The notes below the pieces were generated by a model. It was not told the origin of the DNA. It did no database searches and saw nothing but the letters and a program-made list of their open reading frames with translations. DNA of 64,000 nucleotides from Desulfobacter sp. (lineage in GTDB: Bacteria > Desulfobacterota > Desulfobacteria > Desulfobacterales > Desulfobacteraceae): positions 4,274,001-4,338,000 of the forward strand of contig CP054837.1 in assembly GCA_028768525.1 (NCBI GenBank). Direction: 5' to 3'. Below are positions 26,344 to 34,748 of this stretch, one piece after another (within the stretch, counting starts at the first letter, position 1; each line of letters opens with the position of its first letter). The position numbers and the translations under genes are program-made.

Positions 26344-27738
26344 ATGGACAATTTTACTCAAATTTTAAATTCCATTAACGCATTGGTTTGGGGGCCGCCC
26401 CTGCTGATCCTTTTGGTGGGAACCGGCATCTACCTCACCGCCGGCCTCAGGGTGATTCAGATCGCCAAGCTTCCCCTGGCCCTGAAATACCTTTTCGCCG
26501 GCCGGAAGGAGACGGACCATGAGGGAGACGTCTCCAGTTTTGCCGCCCTTTGCACGGCCCTGAGCGCCACCATCGGCACCGGAAATATCGTAGGGGTGGC
26601 CACCGCAGTGACCGCCGGCGGCCCGGGGGCCATCTTCTGGATGTGGACGGCGGCCTTTTTCGGCATGGCCACCAAGTATGCCGAGGGGCTGCTGGCCGTC
26701 AAATACCGGGTGACCGATGCCAACGGCCAGATGTCCGGCGGGCCCATGTACTATATTGAGCGGGGGCTGAACAACAGGCTGCTGGCCAAAATGTTCGCCC
26801 TCTTCGGCATCGGGGTGGCCTTTTTCGGCATCGGGACCTTTGCCCAGGTCAACGCCATCAAGGATGCGGCATTTCTGGCCTTTTCCATTCCGGCCCCGGT
26901 TGTGGCCGTGGTATTGACGGTGATGGTGGCCCTGGTCACCCTGGGCGGCATCAAGAGCATCGCCCGGGTCGCCTCAAAACTGGTGCCGGCCATGGCCCTG
27001 TTTTTCGTGGGCGGATCATTGGTTATCCTTGTTTTGAATGCCGCCCAGGTGCCGGCGGCCATTGCCCTGATCATTGAAAGCGCATTCTGCCCATCCGCCG
27101 CCTTTGGCGGGGCGGCAGGGGTGTCCATGATCATGGTCATGCGCAGCGGCATCGCCCGGGGGGTCTTTTCCAATGAATCCGGCCTGGGCAGCGCCCCCAT
27201 TGCAGCGGCAGCGGCCAAGACCGATTCCTGCGTCCGCCAGGGCCTCATTGCCATGACCGGCACCTTTTTCGATTCCATTGTCATCTGTTCCCTCACCGGC
27301 CTTGTCCTGGTCATGACCGGGGCCTGGAACGCCCCTGACCTGGCCGGCGCCGCCCTGACCAATGCCGCCTTTGTCCGGGGAATGGGCAGCGGCATGGGGG
27401 CTTACGTGGTCACCATCGGCCTGATTTTTTTCGCCTTTACCACCATCCTGGGCTGGAACTACTACGGCGAACGGTGCACGGAGTACCTCTTCGGGGTGAA
27501 GGGGATCAAACCCTATAAGTTCATCTACATCGCCCTTGTGGCCTCCGGCGCCTTTATCAAGCTGGAACTGATCTGGATCCTGGCCGATATCGTCAACGGC
27601 CTCATGGCCGTGCCCAACCTCATCGGCCTCATCGGACTGAGTCCCGTGGTCTTTGCCGAGACCCGTAAATTTTTCCAGAAACTGAACCTCAAAGAATTGG
27701 AACAAAACACCGGTTTACAAAAAGGGATCAGGGCATAA
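26344..27738 (+). CDS. Sodium:alanine/glycine symporter, AGCS family
   Basis: The chosen start ATG 26344 follows GGAAGG and gives 464 residues; an upstream non-ATG reading from 26311 has no ribosome site. About eleven membrane helices and family motifs are visible (ATIGTGNIVGVATAV near residue 78, FWMWTAAFFGMATKYAE near 99, NESGLGSAPIAAAA near 280). Members import alanine or glycine with sodium. The glycine riboswitch in the 5' leader strongly points to glycine as substrate. Confidence 0.94.
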   Translation: MDNFTQILNSINALVWGPPLLILLVGTGIYLTAGLRVIQIAKLPLALKYLFAGRKETDHEGDVSSFAALCTALSATIGTGNIVGVATAVTAGGPGAIFWMWTAAFFGMATKYAEGLLAVKYRVTDANGQMSGGPMYYIERGLNNRLLAKMFALFGIGVAFFGIGTFAQVNAIKDAAFLAFSIPAPVVAVVLTVMVALVTLGGIKSIARVASKLVPAMALFFVGGSLVILVLNAAQVPAAIALIIESAFCPSAAFGGAAGVSMIMVMRSGIARGVFSNESGLGSAPIAAAAAKTDSCVRQGLIAMTGTFFDSIVICSLTGLVLVMTGAWNAPDLAGAALTNAAFVRGMGSGMGAYVVTIGLIFFAFTTILGWNYYGERCTEYLFGVKGIKPYKFIYIALVASGAFIKLELIWILADIVNGLMAVPNLIGLIGLSPVVFAETRKFFQKLNLKELEQNTGLQKGIRA

Positions 27739-28092
27739 TCGCCCGGGAGGCCGCACCGGCCTATATGGGGACCTGCCGCTGCTTTATCTGGGCGGCTCGT
27801 CCTCAGCCCCAGGCTTTTCCCCGCCAGAGGCCTGCCGGGGAGTAAACCACATCCGCCCTTTCCCGTGCCGAACCCCATGAACCTGTTGCTAAATCCCTTG
27901 AGCGGTGGTAAAGAATTTGAAGTTGATTGCCACGGGACTGACCGTGCAGTGACCAAGTGATTCCAACAGCGGAACCGGGCCCCCTGTTCTTATACCTATA
28001 GTTGTTCCCAACTAGTTGCTCCCAACGAAGAGATAACACCACTGCCGGGTTTAAACTTGACGTTCATTAAAAAATGGGGTGAGGAGCGGATT
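27739..28092. other. Intergenic region with a 14-bp tandem repeat
   Basis: No coding region is convincing here. TAGTTGTTCCCAAC at 27999-28012 is followed at once by TAGTTGCTCCCAAC at 28013-28026, one mismatch apart, 67 bp before the CBS gene. This may be a tandem operator. Nothing else was recognised. Confidence 0.5.
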
Positions 28093-28647
28093 ATGAGTAT
28101 CGAGTTATACGCAAAAGATATTATGGTTACGGATTTTGATACGGTGAATCAAAATGATACGGTGGAGACCGCCATTAAAATGATTTTCTGTGGAAAAATC
28201 AGAAGTACCGGGGATAAGACCACAAGCCTGATGGTTGTAGATGATGCCAACCGTTTTGTCGGTATCATCACCATGTTTGACATTCTTTATTATACGCGCC
28301 CCGGGTTCCTCAACTATGGCGTTGATGGAAAGGATGTTTCCTGGGGTGGGCTCGTACAGATGTGTAAAAATGAATTGGTTAAGAAAAAAATTCGAAATGT
28401 TATGAGCCTGGAAATCGTCGGCGCTTTTCCGGACGAACACCTGATGATCATTCTGGACCGCATGGTCAAGAATAAATACCACAGGCTGCCCGTATTGGAA
28501 AACGATCGGCTCATAGGCGTTGTCTATATTGTGGACATCTACTTTCACCTCTTTGCCAGAAAAGGATTGATAAACCAGGGCCGGTTGACCGCTGTTCCAT
28601 GCCCGGGAACCCCACCGGGATTCTACAACCACGATGGCCCCCGGTAA
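28093..28647 (+). CDS. CBS-domain pair protein
   Basis: From ATG 28093 (after GAGGAG) the product is 184 residues with two CBS domains: about 4-75 (YAKDIMVTDFDTVNQNDT, VGIITMFDILYY) and 100-165 (VMSLEIVGAFPDEHLM, HRLPVLENDRLIGVVYIVDI). CBS pairs bind adenine nucleotides and usually regulate a partner. No catalytic or transport domain is attached. The Pro/Gly-rich last 20 residues look unlike CBS sequence and may be a chance extension. Confidence 0.85.
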   Translation: MSIELYAKDIMVTDFDTVNQNDTVETAIKMIFCGKIRSTGDKTTSLMVVDDANRFVGIITMFDILYYTRPGFLNYGVDGKDVSWGGLVQMCKNELVKKKIRNVMSLEIVGAFPDEHLMIILDRMVKNKYHRLPVLENDRLIGVVYIVDIYFHLFARKGLINQGRLTAVPCPGTPPGFYNHDGPR

Positions 28648-29042
28648 TCGCTTGTTTTTCAGCCGCAACAGCGTAAGAATGCCCGGAATACCACCAATGA
28701 TCACTCCCTGCGCTACCGGTCCCAGGTGCTGGATGCTCAGATAAGGCTCTGCCGAATGCGAAGGGCATCATTATAGAAGGCGTGTTATCAACATATGTTG
28801 GCGTTAAAGGATCCCGTGTTTAAAGGGGAAAACAGGACAGTCCCCCTTCGAAGAAAGCTGAAAATTGACCGAATTTTTGGCAGAGTGCAAAAAAATGACA
28901 TGCCCATTCAGGGGTATCCGGAAATCCGCCGGGACGGTCAGGGCGTGGTGGGCCGGGTTTACCTCTCCCCCATCCATATATCGTGGCCGGTGTCCCCCGA
29001 AACCCGGCTTGACCCTTTTGGTTTTTTCTTTATAATGGCCCA
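28648..29042. other. Intergenic region, no clear gene
   Basis: The 395 bp hold no frame with good ribosome site. A minus-strand stretch near 28640-28760 reads a hydrophobic peptide (GVIIGGIPGILTLLRLK) without start codon context; it could be a gene remnant but is too short to call. Confidence 0.4.
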
Positions 29043-30320
29043 ATGTCATTGAATAAACTTGAACAGATTAAGATGTACGGCCGCCTGCCCCTGGACCGCC
29101 AGGAATGGCTGTCAGACGCGGCGGATGCCCATGGGTTTTCCTTTCAGCAGCTCCGGCTCCTGGTTGATTTCAGCCTGGACATGGCCTGCTGGGAGGCCGG
29201 GGGGCTTGAGCAGTTTTATCGGCCTGAAGCTGTTGAAAATATCAAAGGAAAGCAGGCTGCCGCAAAAATATTCCAGCAGCTCAAGGACGGGTACGAGCAT
29301 CTGAAAAACAGCCGGAAAACCTATCCGGCAGGGAAGCAGGTCCGGTTTGAGGTCGAGGAAAGAAAATTTCCCAGCGCCCAGATGGTGGAAACCGAGCTCA
29401 AAGGCGCTGTCATGGGTAAATGCCCGGTGGCCTCGGAAAAGACCCGGTGCTGCAACCTCAACACCCTTGATGCGGTTCAGCAGTGCGGATTTGACTGCAG
29501 TTATTGTTCCATCCAGTCCTTTTACCACGGCAACCAGGTGAGGTTCATCCGGGACCTGGCCGGGCATCTTAAGGGGCTGGAACTCCATAAAGATACCCCC
29601 ATGCACATTGGGACCGGCCAGTCTTCGGATTCCCTGATGTGGGGAAACCGGTTCGGCCTTCTGGACAATTTGACCCGGTTTGCCGAGGATCATCCCAAGG
29701 TGGTGCTGGAGATGAAGTCCAAGAGCGGGCGGATCGATTATTTCCTTGAGAATCCCCCGCCCTTTAATATGGTGTTTACCTGGTCGTTGAACACCCCGGA
29801 GGTGATAGCGGCCGAGGAAAAGGGGACCGCATCCCTGGACCGGCGTCTTGAGGCCGCCCGGAAGATGGCGGACATGGGCGCCCCGGTCGGGTTCCATTTC
29901 CATCCCATGGTCTGGTACCAGGGATGGGAATCGGCGTATCTGTCCGTGGTTTCCCGGCTGGCGGACACCTTTTCCCCGGATGAGGTGGTCATGGTCTCCA
30001 TCGGGACCCTGACCTTTATCAAGCCGGTGATCAAACGGATCAGGGAGCGGATGGCCAGAACCTCCATTCTCAGGATGCCCATGGCCGAATGTGCGGGCAA
30101 GGTCAGCTATCCCTTTGAGATCAAAAAAGACCTGTTTTCCACCCTTTACCGCGGGTTCCCCCAGGAATGGCGGGAATCGGTTTTTTTCTATATGTGCATG
30201 GAGGACGTTGACCTGTGGAAACCGGTTTTTGGCAGGGTCTATGATTCCAACGAGGCCTTTGAGCAGGACATGCTCCAGTCCTATCTGAAAAAAATCCAGG
30301 CCATCCGCCGGCGCTGCTGA
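29043..30320 (+). CDS. Radical SAM protein, spore-photoproduct-lyase-like
   Basis: The 425-residue protein has the radical SAM cluster motif CGFDCSYCSIQSF (Cys near 148, 152, 155) and long flanking regions in the manner of the SPL/DNA-repair-photolyase group. Further matches are the middle part with HIGTGQSSDSLMWG and VLEMKSKS. A second Cys-rich part, KTRCCNLNTLDAVQQC, precedes the motif. The organism is not expected to sporulate, so a repair or tRNA role in non-spore-formers is likely but unproven. The ribosome site before ATG 29043 is weak. Confidence 0.8.
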   Translation: MSLNKLEQIKMYGRLPLDRQEWLSDAADAHGFSFQQLRLLVDFSLDMACWEAGGLEQFYRPEAVENIKGKQAAAKIFQQLKDGYEHLKNSRKTYPAGKQVRFEVEERKFPSAQMVETELKGAVMGKCPVASEKTRCCNLNTLDAVQQCGFDCSYCSIQSFYHGNQVRFIRDLAGHLKGLELHKDTPMHIGTGQSSDSLMWGNRFGLLDNLTRFAEDHPKVVLEMKSKSGRIDYFLENPPPFNMVFTWSLNTPEVIAAEEKGTASLDRRLEAARKMADMGAPVGFHFHPMVWYQGWESAYLSVVSRLADTFSPDEVVMVSIGTLTFIKPVIKRIRERMARTSILRMPMAECAGKVSYPFEIKKDLFSTLYRGFPQEWRESVFFYMCMEDVDLWKPVFGRVYDSNEAFEQDMLQSYLKKIQAIRRRC

Positions 30321-30329
30321 GGCCGGCGG

Positions 30330-31484
30330 TTATTCTATCCGGATCGCTTTTTTTCCATCCTGCCCCCTGCGCCGGGCCACGCCTATGATCACCAGCCCCC
30401 CCACAATGGCCGTGATGGGGGCCACCATGACCAGGCCGATGCTGCCGATGAGGGTGCGCATGATTTCCGCGGCCACGATTTTCAAATTGATCATCCGCAT
30501 GAGGCTGGGATCTTTTACCCTGAAAATCATGAGCAGGGTGAGGTAACCGCCGGAATAGGCCAGCAGCAGAGTGGTGGTCATGGTGCCGATGACCTGGCGG
30601 CCCACGGTGAACCCGGACCGGATCAGTTCCGGGGCGGATATCTCCGGTTTTTTTACCCGGATTTCATCCATGGAGGCGGCAATGTCCATGGCAATGTCCA
30701 TGGCTGCCCCCGAGGCGCCCAGGACAATGGCGGAATAAAAGATCTGGCGGATATCCAGATCGTAGTACCCGGAGAAAATCAATGCGTTCACATAGGGCTG
30801 GGTCATGCCGAAAAGCCCGGCCTCCCGGCCGAACCAGAGGGTGACGCCGATGGTGATGACAAGCCCCGAGATGGTGCCGATAAAGGCGGTAAGCCCCTTG
30901 CGGTTGAATCCGGCCACCATGAAGATGATGATGGCGGACAGCAGCACCAGGGTAATGGCGGTGGTAACCAGGGGCGGATGTCCGGCAAGTATCTGCCGGA
31001 CCAGAAACTCCCAGATGATAAAGATGCTGATGACAAAAGAGATCAAGGCTTTGATCCCGATGACCCCGGCATAGATGACCAGGGCCGCCGTGAACAGAAT
31101 GAACAGGCAGAGCAGGCTGTCCTGGCGGTAGAGGTCCACAGCCTTGATATGGTCAATGTTGCCGGATTTGTCCAGGATCAGGGCGGCGATGATATTATCC
31201 CCCGGTCGAAATAGGTTCTCCAGGTCCACCTGGCCGTTGAGGCTGTTGATGGCGGTTTTTGTTTGCCCCTTGAACCGGCTGTCCAGAATTTCGATGCCAA
31301 GGGTCTGGAATCCGATATGGGAAAGGGCCGAGGACCGGACTTCGGAATCGTCGGCAGAGATAACCTTTGCCCGGACCTCCATGGTCATGGGATCCATGGC
31401 CGGGTGCTGGGAATAATAATAGACAGCCAGGCCGGCAATCAGGGCGGCCAGCCCGAGTAAGGGGCGTATCATGGATGTTCTCAT
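30330..31484 (-). CDS. YibE/F-like membrane protein
   Basis: From ATG 31484 (MRTSMIRPLLG) the product is 384 residues; a longer frame to 31646 overlaps the phosphatase gene and has no supporting start. It has one N-terminal helix, a periplasmic domain of about 100 residues, and seven or so helices in the YibE/F family pattern (LGASGAAMDIAMDIAASMDE near 265). Function is unknown in the family. It lies downstream of the phosphatase gene on the same strand, separated by a strong hairpin. Confidence 0.82.
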   Translation of the reverse strand: MRTSMIRPLLGLAALIAGLAVYYYSQHPAMDPMTMEVRAKVISADDSEVRSSALSHIGFQTLGIEILDSRFKGQTKTAINSLNGQVDLENLFRPGDNIIAALILDKSGNIDHIKAVDLYRQDSLLCLFILFTAALVIYAGVIGIKALISFVISIFIIWEFLVRQILAGHPPLVTTAITLVLLSAIIIFMVAGFNRKGLTAFIGTISGLVITIGVTLWFGREAGLFGMTQPYVNALIFSGYYDLDIRQIFYSAIVLGASGAAMDIAMDIAASMDEIRVKKPEISAPELIRSGFTVGRQVIGTMTTTLLLAYSGGYLTLLMIFRVKDPSLMRMINLKIVAAEIMRTLIGSIGLVMVAPITAIVGGLVIIGVARRRGQDGKKAIRIE

Positions 31485-31496
31485 AGGGTAAATATG

Positions 31497-31531
31497 GGCG
31501 CGGCCTGTGAAAAAAATCAACAGGCCGCGCC
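31497..31531 (-). terminator. Strong hairpin between phosphatase and yibE/F genes
   Basis: GGCGCGGCCTGT and its exact complement form a 12-bp stem with an 11-base loop. It follows the phosphatase stop by 35 bp on the minus strand. There is no T-tract after the stem, so it could stabilise mRNA or be a Rho-linked end. Confidence 0.5.
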
Positions 31532-31566
31532 GGATAACGGTGAACTCCCGCAATGGGGCACCTGGA

Positions 31567-33006
31567 TTACAGGGTGACGCCGAGCATCTTGGCCATGGTT
31601 CTGGCGATTTCGGTGTTGTCTTTATATCCGCCGAACTTGGCGGCACCCACGCCCGCAGCGGACATGGGGATCATGGTGGCGGTGTGGATGGTGGTGGTCC
31701 AGTTGATGTTGGCCCGGCCCGAAAGGATGTGGGCGGCGGTGAGGGCTGCGGGGTTTACCTTGTAATATCCCATTGTTTTGCCGGCATCGGCCGCGGCCAT
31801 GGCTTTTTCAAGGCTGGCGGATTCGTCTGCGTTGAGGTGGGTCAGGCCGAATTCTTTGGCCAGGTAGGCGGTGTAGGCCGCTCTGTCTCCTTTGTACTGG
31901 CCGGCGCCGTAAGCCAGGGTATCTTCAACGGACACCTTTGTGTCCATGAGGGATGCCATATCGAGCTTATAGCCCATGCTGTCCATGCCAAGGCCCATGC
32001 CGCCGGTCTCGTGGTCGCCCACCACCACGATGAGGGTGTCGTTTCTGTGTTTTTTGTAAAAATCAAAGGCCGCCTGCACGGCATTGTCAAAGGCGATGGT
32101 GTCCCAGATCACGCCGGTGGGGTCATTGGCGTGGGCGGCATGGTCGATGCGGCCCCCTTCAACCATGAGAAAGAATCCCTTGTCGCCCCTGGCAAGCACA
32201 TCAATGCCGGCCTGGGTCATGGCCGCCAGGGAGGGAACGTCAGGATACTGGCTCATCCGTTCGATTTCATAGGGGATGTGGGTGTAGGTAAAGGCGGCAA
32301 ATACTTTGTCCTTTTTTGAAAAATCAGTGGTGTTGAATGCCCTGGCCCCTTTCATGCCCACATAGGTGGCATATCCTTTTTCCTCAAAGCCCTTGACCAG
32401 GTTTTTCTCGTCTTTACGTTTGGATTTGATGGTTTTACCCACGGCATCCCCGTTTTTGATTTTCATGGACTGGGGGATAAAATGGCGGACGCCGCCGCCG
32501 GCCAGGAAATCAACGCCGGAGTTCAAGAAATCTTCAGCGATTTCATTTTCATTGTTTCGGGAGATGTTGTGTGCGGCAAAGGCGGCCGGAGTGGCATGGG
32601 TGAGCCGGGTGGTGGTGATGAGTCCGGTTTTCATTCCCTTGTCCCGGGCCGCTTCGGTAAGGGTCTTTACATCGTTGCCGGCGGTGTCCTTGCCGATGAC
32701 GCCTTTATTGGTTTTGACACCGGAAGCCAGGGCCGTGCCTGCGGCAGCAGAGTCGGTGATCAGGGTGTTGGCGCAGTAGGTGGTGTTGATGCCGGCGATG
32801 TCAAAGGTGTTCATAAGCAGTTGGCGGCTGTTATCCTTTGCTTTTTCCCTGAGGAAAAATTCGCTGAACTGGCGCTGGGAGGCGCCGAGGCCGTCACCGA
32901 TGAAATAAAATACATACTTGGGCTGGACTGCCATGGCCGGGGCCGCCAGGAAGAGCAGTACCAGAAGGGCTGCCAGGATGGGTGCTATCCGTTTGATGGG
33001 GGTCAT
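31567..33006 (-). CDS. phoA: Alkaline phosphatase
   Basis: The product is 479 residues with a signal peptide (LAALLVLLFLAAPAMA, cleavage near 27). The alkaline phosphatase fold is shown by FYFIGDGLGASQ (metal Asp), the nucleophile motif ITDSAAAGTALASGVKTN near 100, and late metal ligands in EGGRIDHAAHAND near 285 and VVGDHETGGMG near 325. It hydrolyses phosphate monoesters in the periplasm. No Pho box was found in the 100 bp upstream, so control by PhoB is not evident. Confidence 0.9.
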   Translation of the reverse strand: MTPIKRIAPILAALLVLLFLAAPAMAVQPKYVFYFIGDGLGASQRQFSEFFLREKAKDNSRQLLMNTFDIAGINTTYCANTLITDSAAAGTALASGVKTNKGVIGKDTAGNDVKTLTEAARDKGMKTGLITTTRLTHATPAAFAAHNISRNNENEIAEDFLNSGVDFLAGGGVRHFIPQSMKIKNGDAVGKTIKSKRKDEKNLVKGFEEKGYATYVGMKGARAFNTTDFSKKDKVFAAFTYTHIPYEIERMSQYPDVPSLAAMTQAGIDVLARGDKGFFLMVEGGRIDHAAHANDPTGVIWDTIAFDNAVQAAFDFYKKHRNDTLIVVVGDHETGGMGLGMDSMGYKLDMASLMDTKVSVEDTLAYGAGQYKGDRAAYTAYLAKEFGLTHLNADESASLEKAMAAADAGKTMGYYKVNPAALTAAHILSGRANINWTTTIHTATMIPMSAAGVGAAKFGGYKDNTEIARTMAKMLGVTL

Positions 33007-33111
33007 GATGTTCTCCTTATACGATTCTCATGAAAATTATTAAATACCAACAGTCAGGCGCAGGGTACGCCGTAAAGGTTAGGGGTGGACTTGGGTTGTA
33101 TTAGCAGCGGA

Positions 33112-33843
33112 TTAGTTCGGCAGGTTACGGTCTTCAATGGCCAGCCGGCCTTCAATATATGAATGGGCCGCGGATTTCAGGCTGCCGCCGTCGGCCTCTT
33201 CCAGCACCGGTCCAAAGGTCAGTCTGGCCTTGAGGGGAGAGCTCTTGAATATCCGTATAAAATGGGGGATGAAGAAATCATTCCCGATCCAGGCCGCTTC
33301 CGGATTGTCATAGGTGACGGCCACCGGCACCACCGGGATTCCTTGTTGGGCGGCGGTATTAAAGATTCCGTTCTTAAAGGGCAGCAGCCCGGGGCCTGCC
33401 GTGGTGGTCCCTTCGGGAAATATGACAACGGTGACCCCGTCATGTATCCGGTCCGCCAGGGCCTGCCTGGCCCGGGCACGGCTTGCGGCATCCCCCCGTT
33501 CCACAAATACGGTGTTCCCCTTTTGGGCAGCATAACCGAATACCGGCCATGTCTTCAGTTCGGCCTTGGCCAGAAAGGCGGCTTCCATCTGGGAGAGAAT
33601 GACCACAATATCCAGGTAGGACCTGTGGTTGGCCACCACCAGCATCCCCTGGCCGGGGACCCTGCCCTTGACTCGGATGTGAATATCCAGCCCCCGGACC
33701 AGGGCGGCGGCCCAGCGCCGGGCATGGCGGGCCGCAAGGCCGGGTTGCCACTTGGAGGGGGAGGCCATACCCAGCTTGAATACGCTGTACAGGGTGACCT
33801 CAACCACCCAGAATAGCCGGTAAAGGGATTTGAGAACGGCCAC
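33112..33843 (-). CDS. plsC: 1-acyl-glycerol-3-phosphate acyltransferase-like protein
   Basis: The 243-residue protein has the acyltransferase motifs NHRSYLDIV (block I, NHX4D form) near residue 72 and FPEGTTTAG (block III) near 145, plus the block IV-like VPVAVTYDN. An N-terminal hydrophobic segment suggests membrane association. It would add the second acyl chain in phosphatidic acid synthesis, or serve another lysophospholipid. It lies one base from the next upstream gene, a GNAT-like protein, so the two are coupled. Confidence 0.85.
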   Translation of the reverse strand: MAVLKSLYRLFWVVEVTLYSVFKLGMASPSKWQPGLAARHARRWAAALVRGLDIHIRVKGRVPGQGMLVVANHRSYLDIVVILSQMEAAFLAKAELKTWPVFGYAAQKGNTVFVERGDAASRARARQALADRIHDGVTVVIFPEGTTTAGPGLLPFKNGIFNTAAQQGIPVVPVAVTYDNPEAAWIGNDFFIPHFIRIFKSSPLKARLTFGPVLEEADGGSLKSAAHSYIEGRLAIEDRNLPN

Positions 33844-33844
33844 T

Positions 33845-34639
33845 TTAAATCTCCAGGGCCGGCTGCCGGCTGTTGTTGAGCTGTTTCACCCGGTACTGGC
33901 GCAGGATATACCTGACCACCGAAGCCAGGCGGAAATATCCGATCTGAAGCACCTCGTCCCCGTTTTCAAAATTCATCAGATTGTCGTAGAATCTGTTTAA
34001 GCCGTTTTTTCTGTGGTGGAAGGCCAGATCGTCCCTTTTTTTGTGAAATACCGTGTTTCTGACGCTGCCCCTGAAAATAAAGCTTTTTTCATCCAGGACC
34101 GCATCCTCCAGAATGTACATTTTCTCCCTGAAGCCGGCATCAATGGCCCGGGCGATCTTCAGGTGGGTGGGGCCGGGGCCCCGGGAATAAAAGGGGGAGG
34201 GGTACACCTTTTCAAAGTGCATGGCCACATTACCCAGGCTGGAGAGCACGGCGGCACAGTTTGAGATCCAGATTTTGCCAAAGGGGTTTTGTTTGAGCAG
34301 GTATCCCGTCAGTGCCTTTTTGACCAGAAAATGGGTGAGCCGCCTGCCACGGGCCTCGGGGCGTACGCAGGTGAGCCCCAGGTGCAGGACCCGGCCCACC
34401 CCTTCCACCTCAAGGAAAACCATGGAGCAGAATCCCAGGGGCATGCCGGTCTCCCCGTCAACGGCAATGCTGATCAATTTGTCGGCCAGGGCCTCCCGGG
34501 TGCCCAGCATGGCCTGGTAAGGGGGCAGGGAGGTGAAACAGGATGCGGCGATCTCCCGGATCCGGCCGGCCAGCTCAGAAAAAGCGTTGTCATCTAAAAA
34601 ACGTCCTGGTTCCTGAAATACCTTAATCTGAAAACCCAT
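33845..34639 (-). CDS. GNAT-like acyltransferase partner of PlsC
   Basis: The 264-residue soluble protein shows a GNAT-like core: SMVFLEVEGVGRVLHLGLTC leads into VRPEARGRRLTHFLVKKAL (acetyl-CoA loop near residues 92-110). The C-terminal 100 residues are rich in aromatic and basic residues. It is transcribed just before plsC with a one-base gap, so it may supply or use an acyl group in the same pathway, perhaps on a lipid precursor. I do not recognise a named family. Confidence 0.7.
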   Translation of the reverse strand: MGFQIKVFQEPGRFLDDNAFSELAGRIREIAASCFTSLPPYQAMLGTREALADKLISIAVDGETGMPLGFCSMVFLEVEGVGRVLHLGLTCVRPEARGRRLTHFLVKKALTGYLLKQNPFGKIWISNCAAVLSSLGNVAMHFEKVYPSPFYSRGPGPTHLKIARAIDAGFREKMYILEDAVLDEKSFIFRGSVRNTVFHKKRDDLAFHHRKNGLNRFYDNLMNFENGDEVLQIGYFRLASVVRYILRQYRVKQLNNSRQPALEI

Positions 34640-34748
34640 CTTAAATTATCCTGTTTTATTTCTGGTTGTCCCCAATAATAGGGTTGGGTCAGTATTACAT
34701 TGGATAATTTAAGAATGGGTTAACGCCGGATTAGAATCTGGTTTCGGC

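Noticed and set aside
27803..28042. 79-residue minus-strand frame in the gap before the CBS gene
   Set aside because: No ribosome site, no recognisable domain, and it overlaps the tandem repeat; treated as chance.
28640..28760. Hydrophobic minus-strand peptide (GVIIGGIPGILTLLRLK) after the CBS gene
   Set aside because: It might be a transporter remnant, but it overlaps the CBS reading frame, has no start site and is too short to call.
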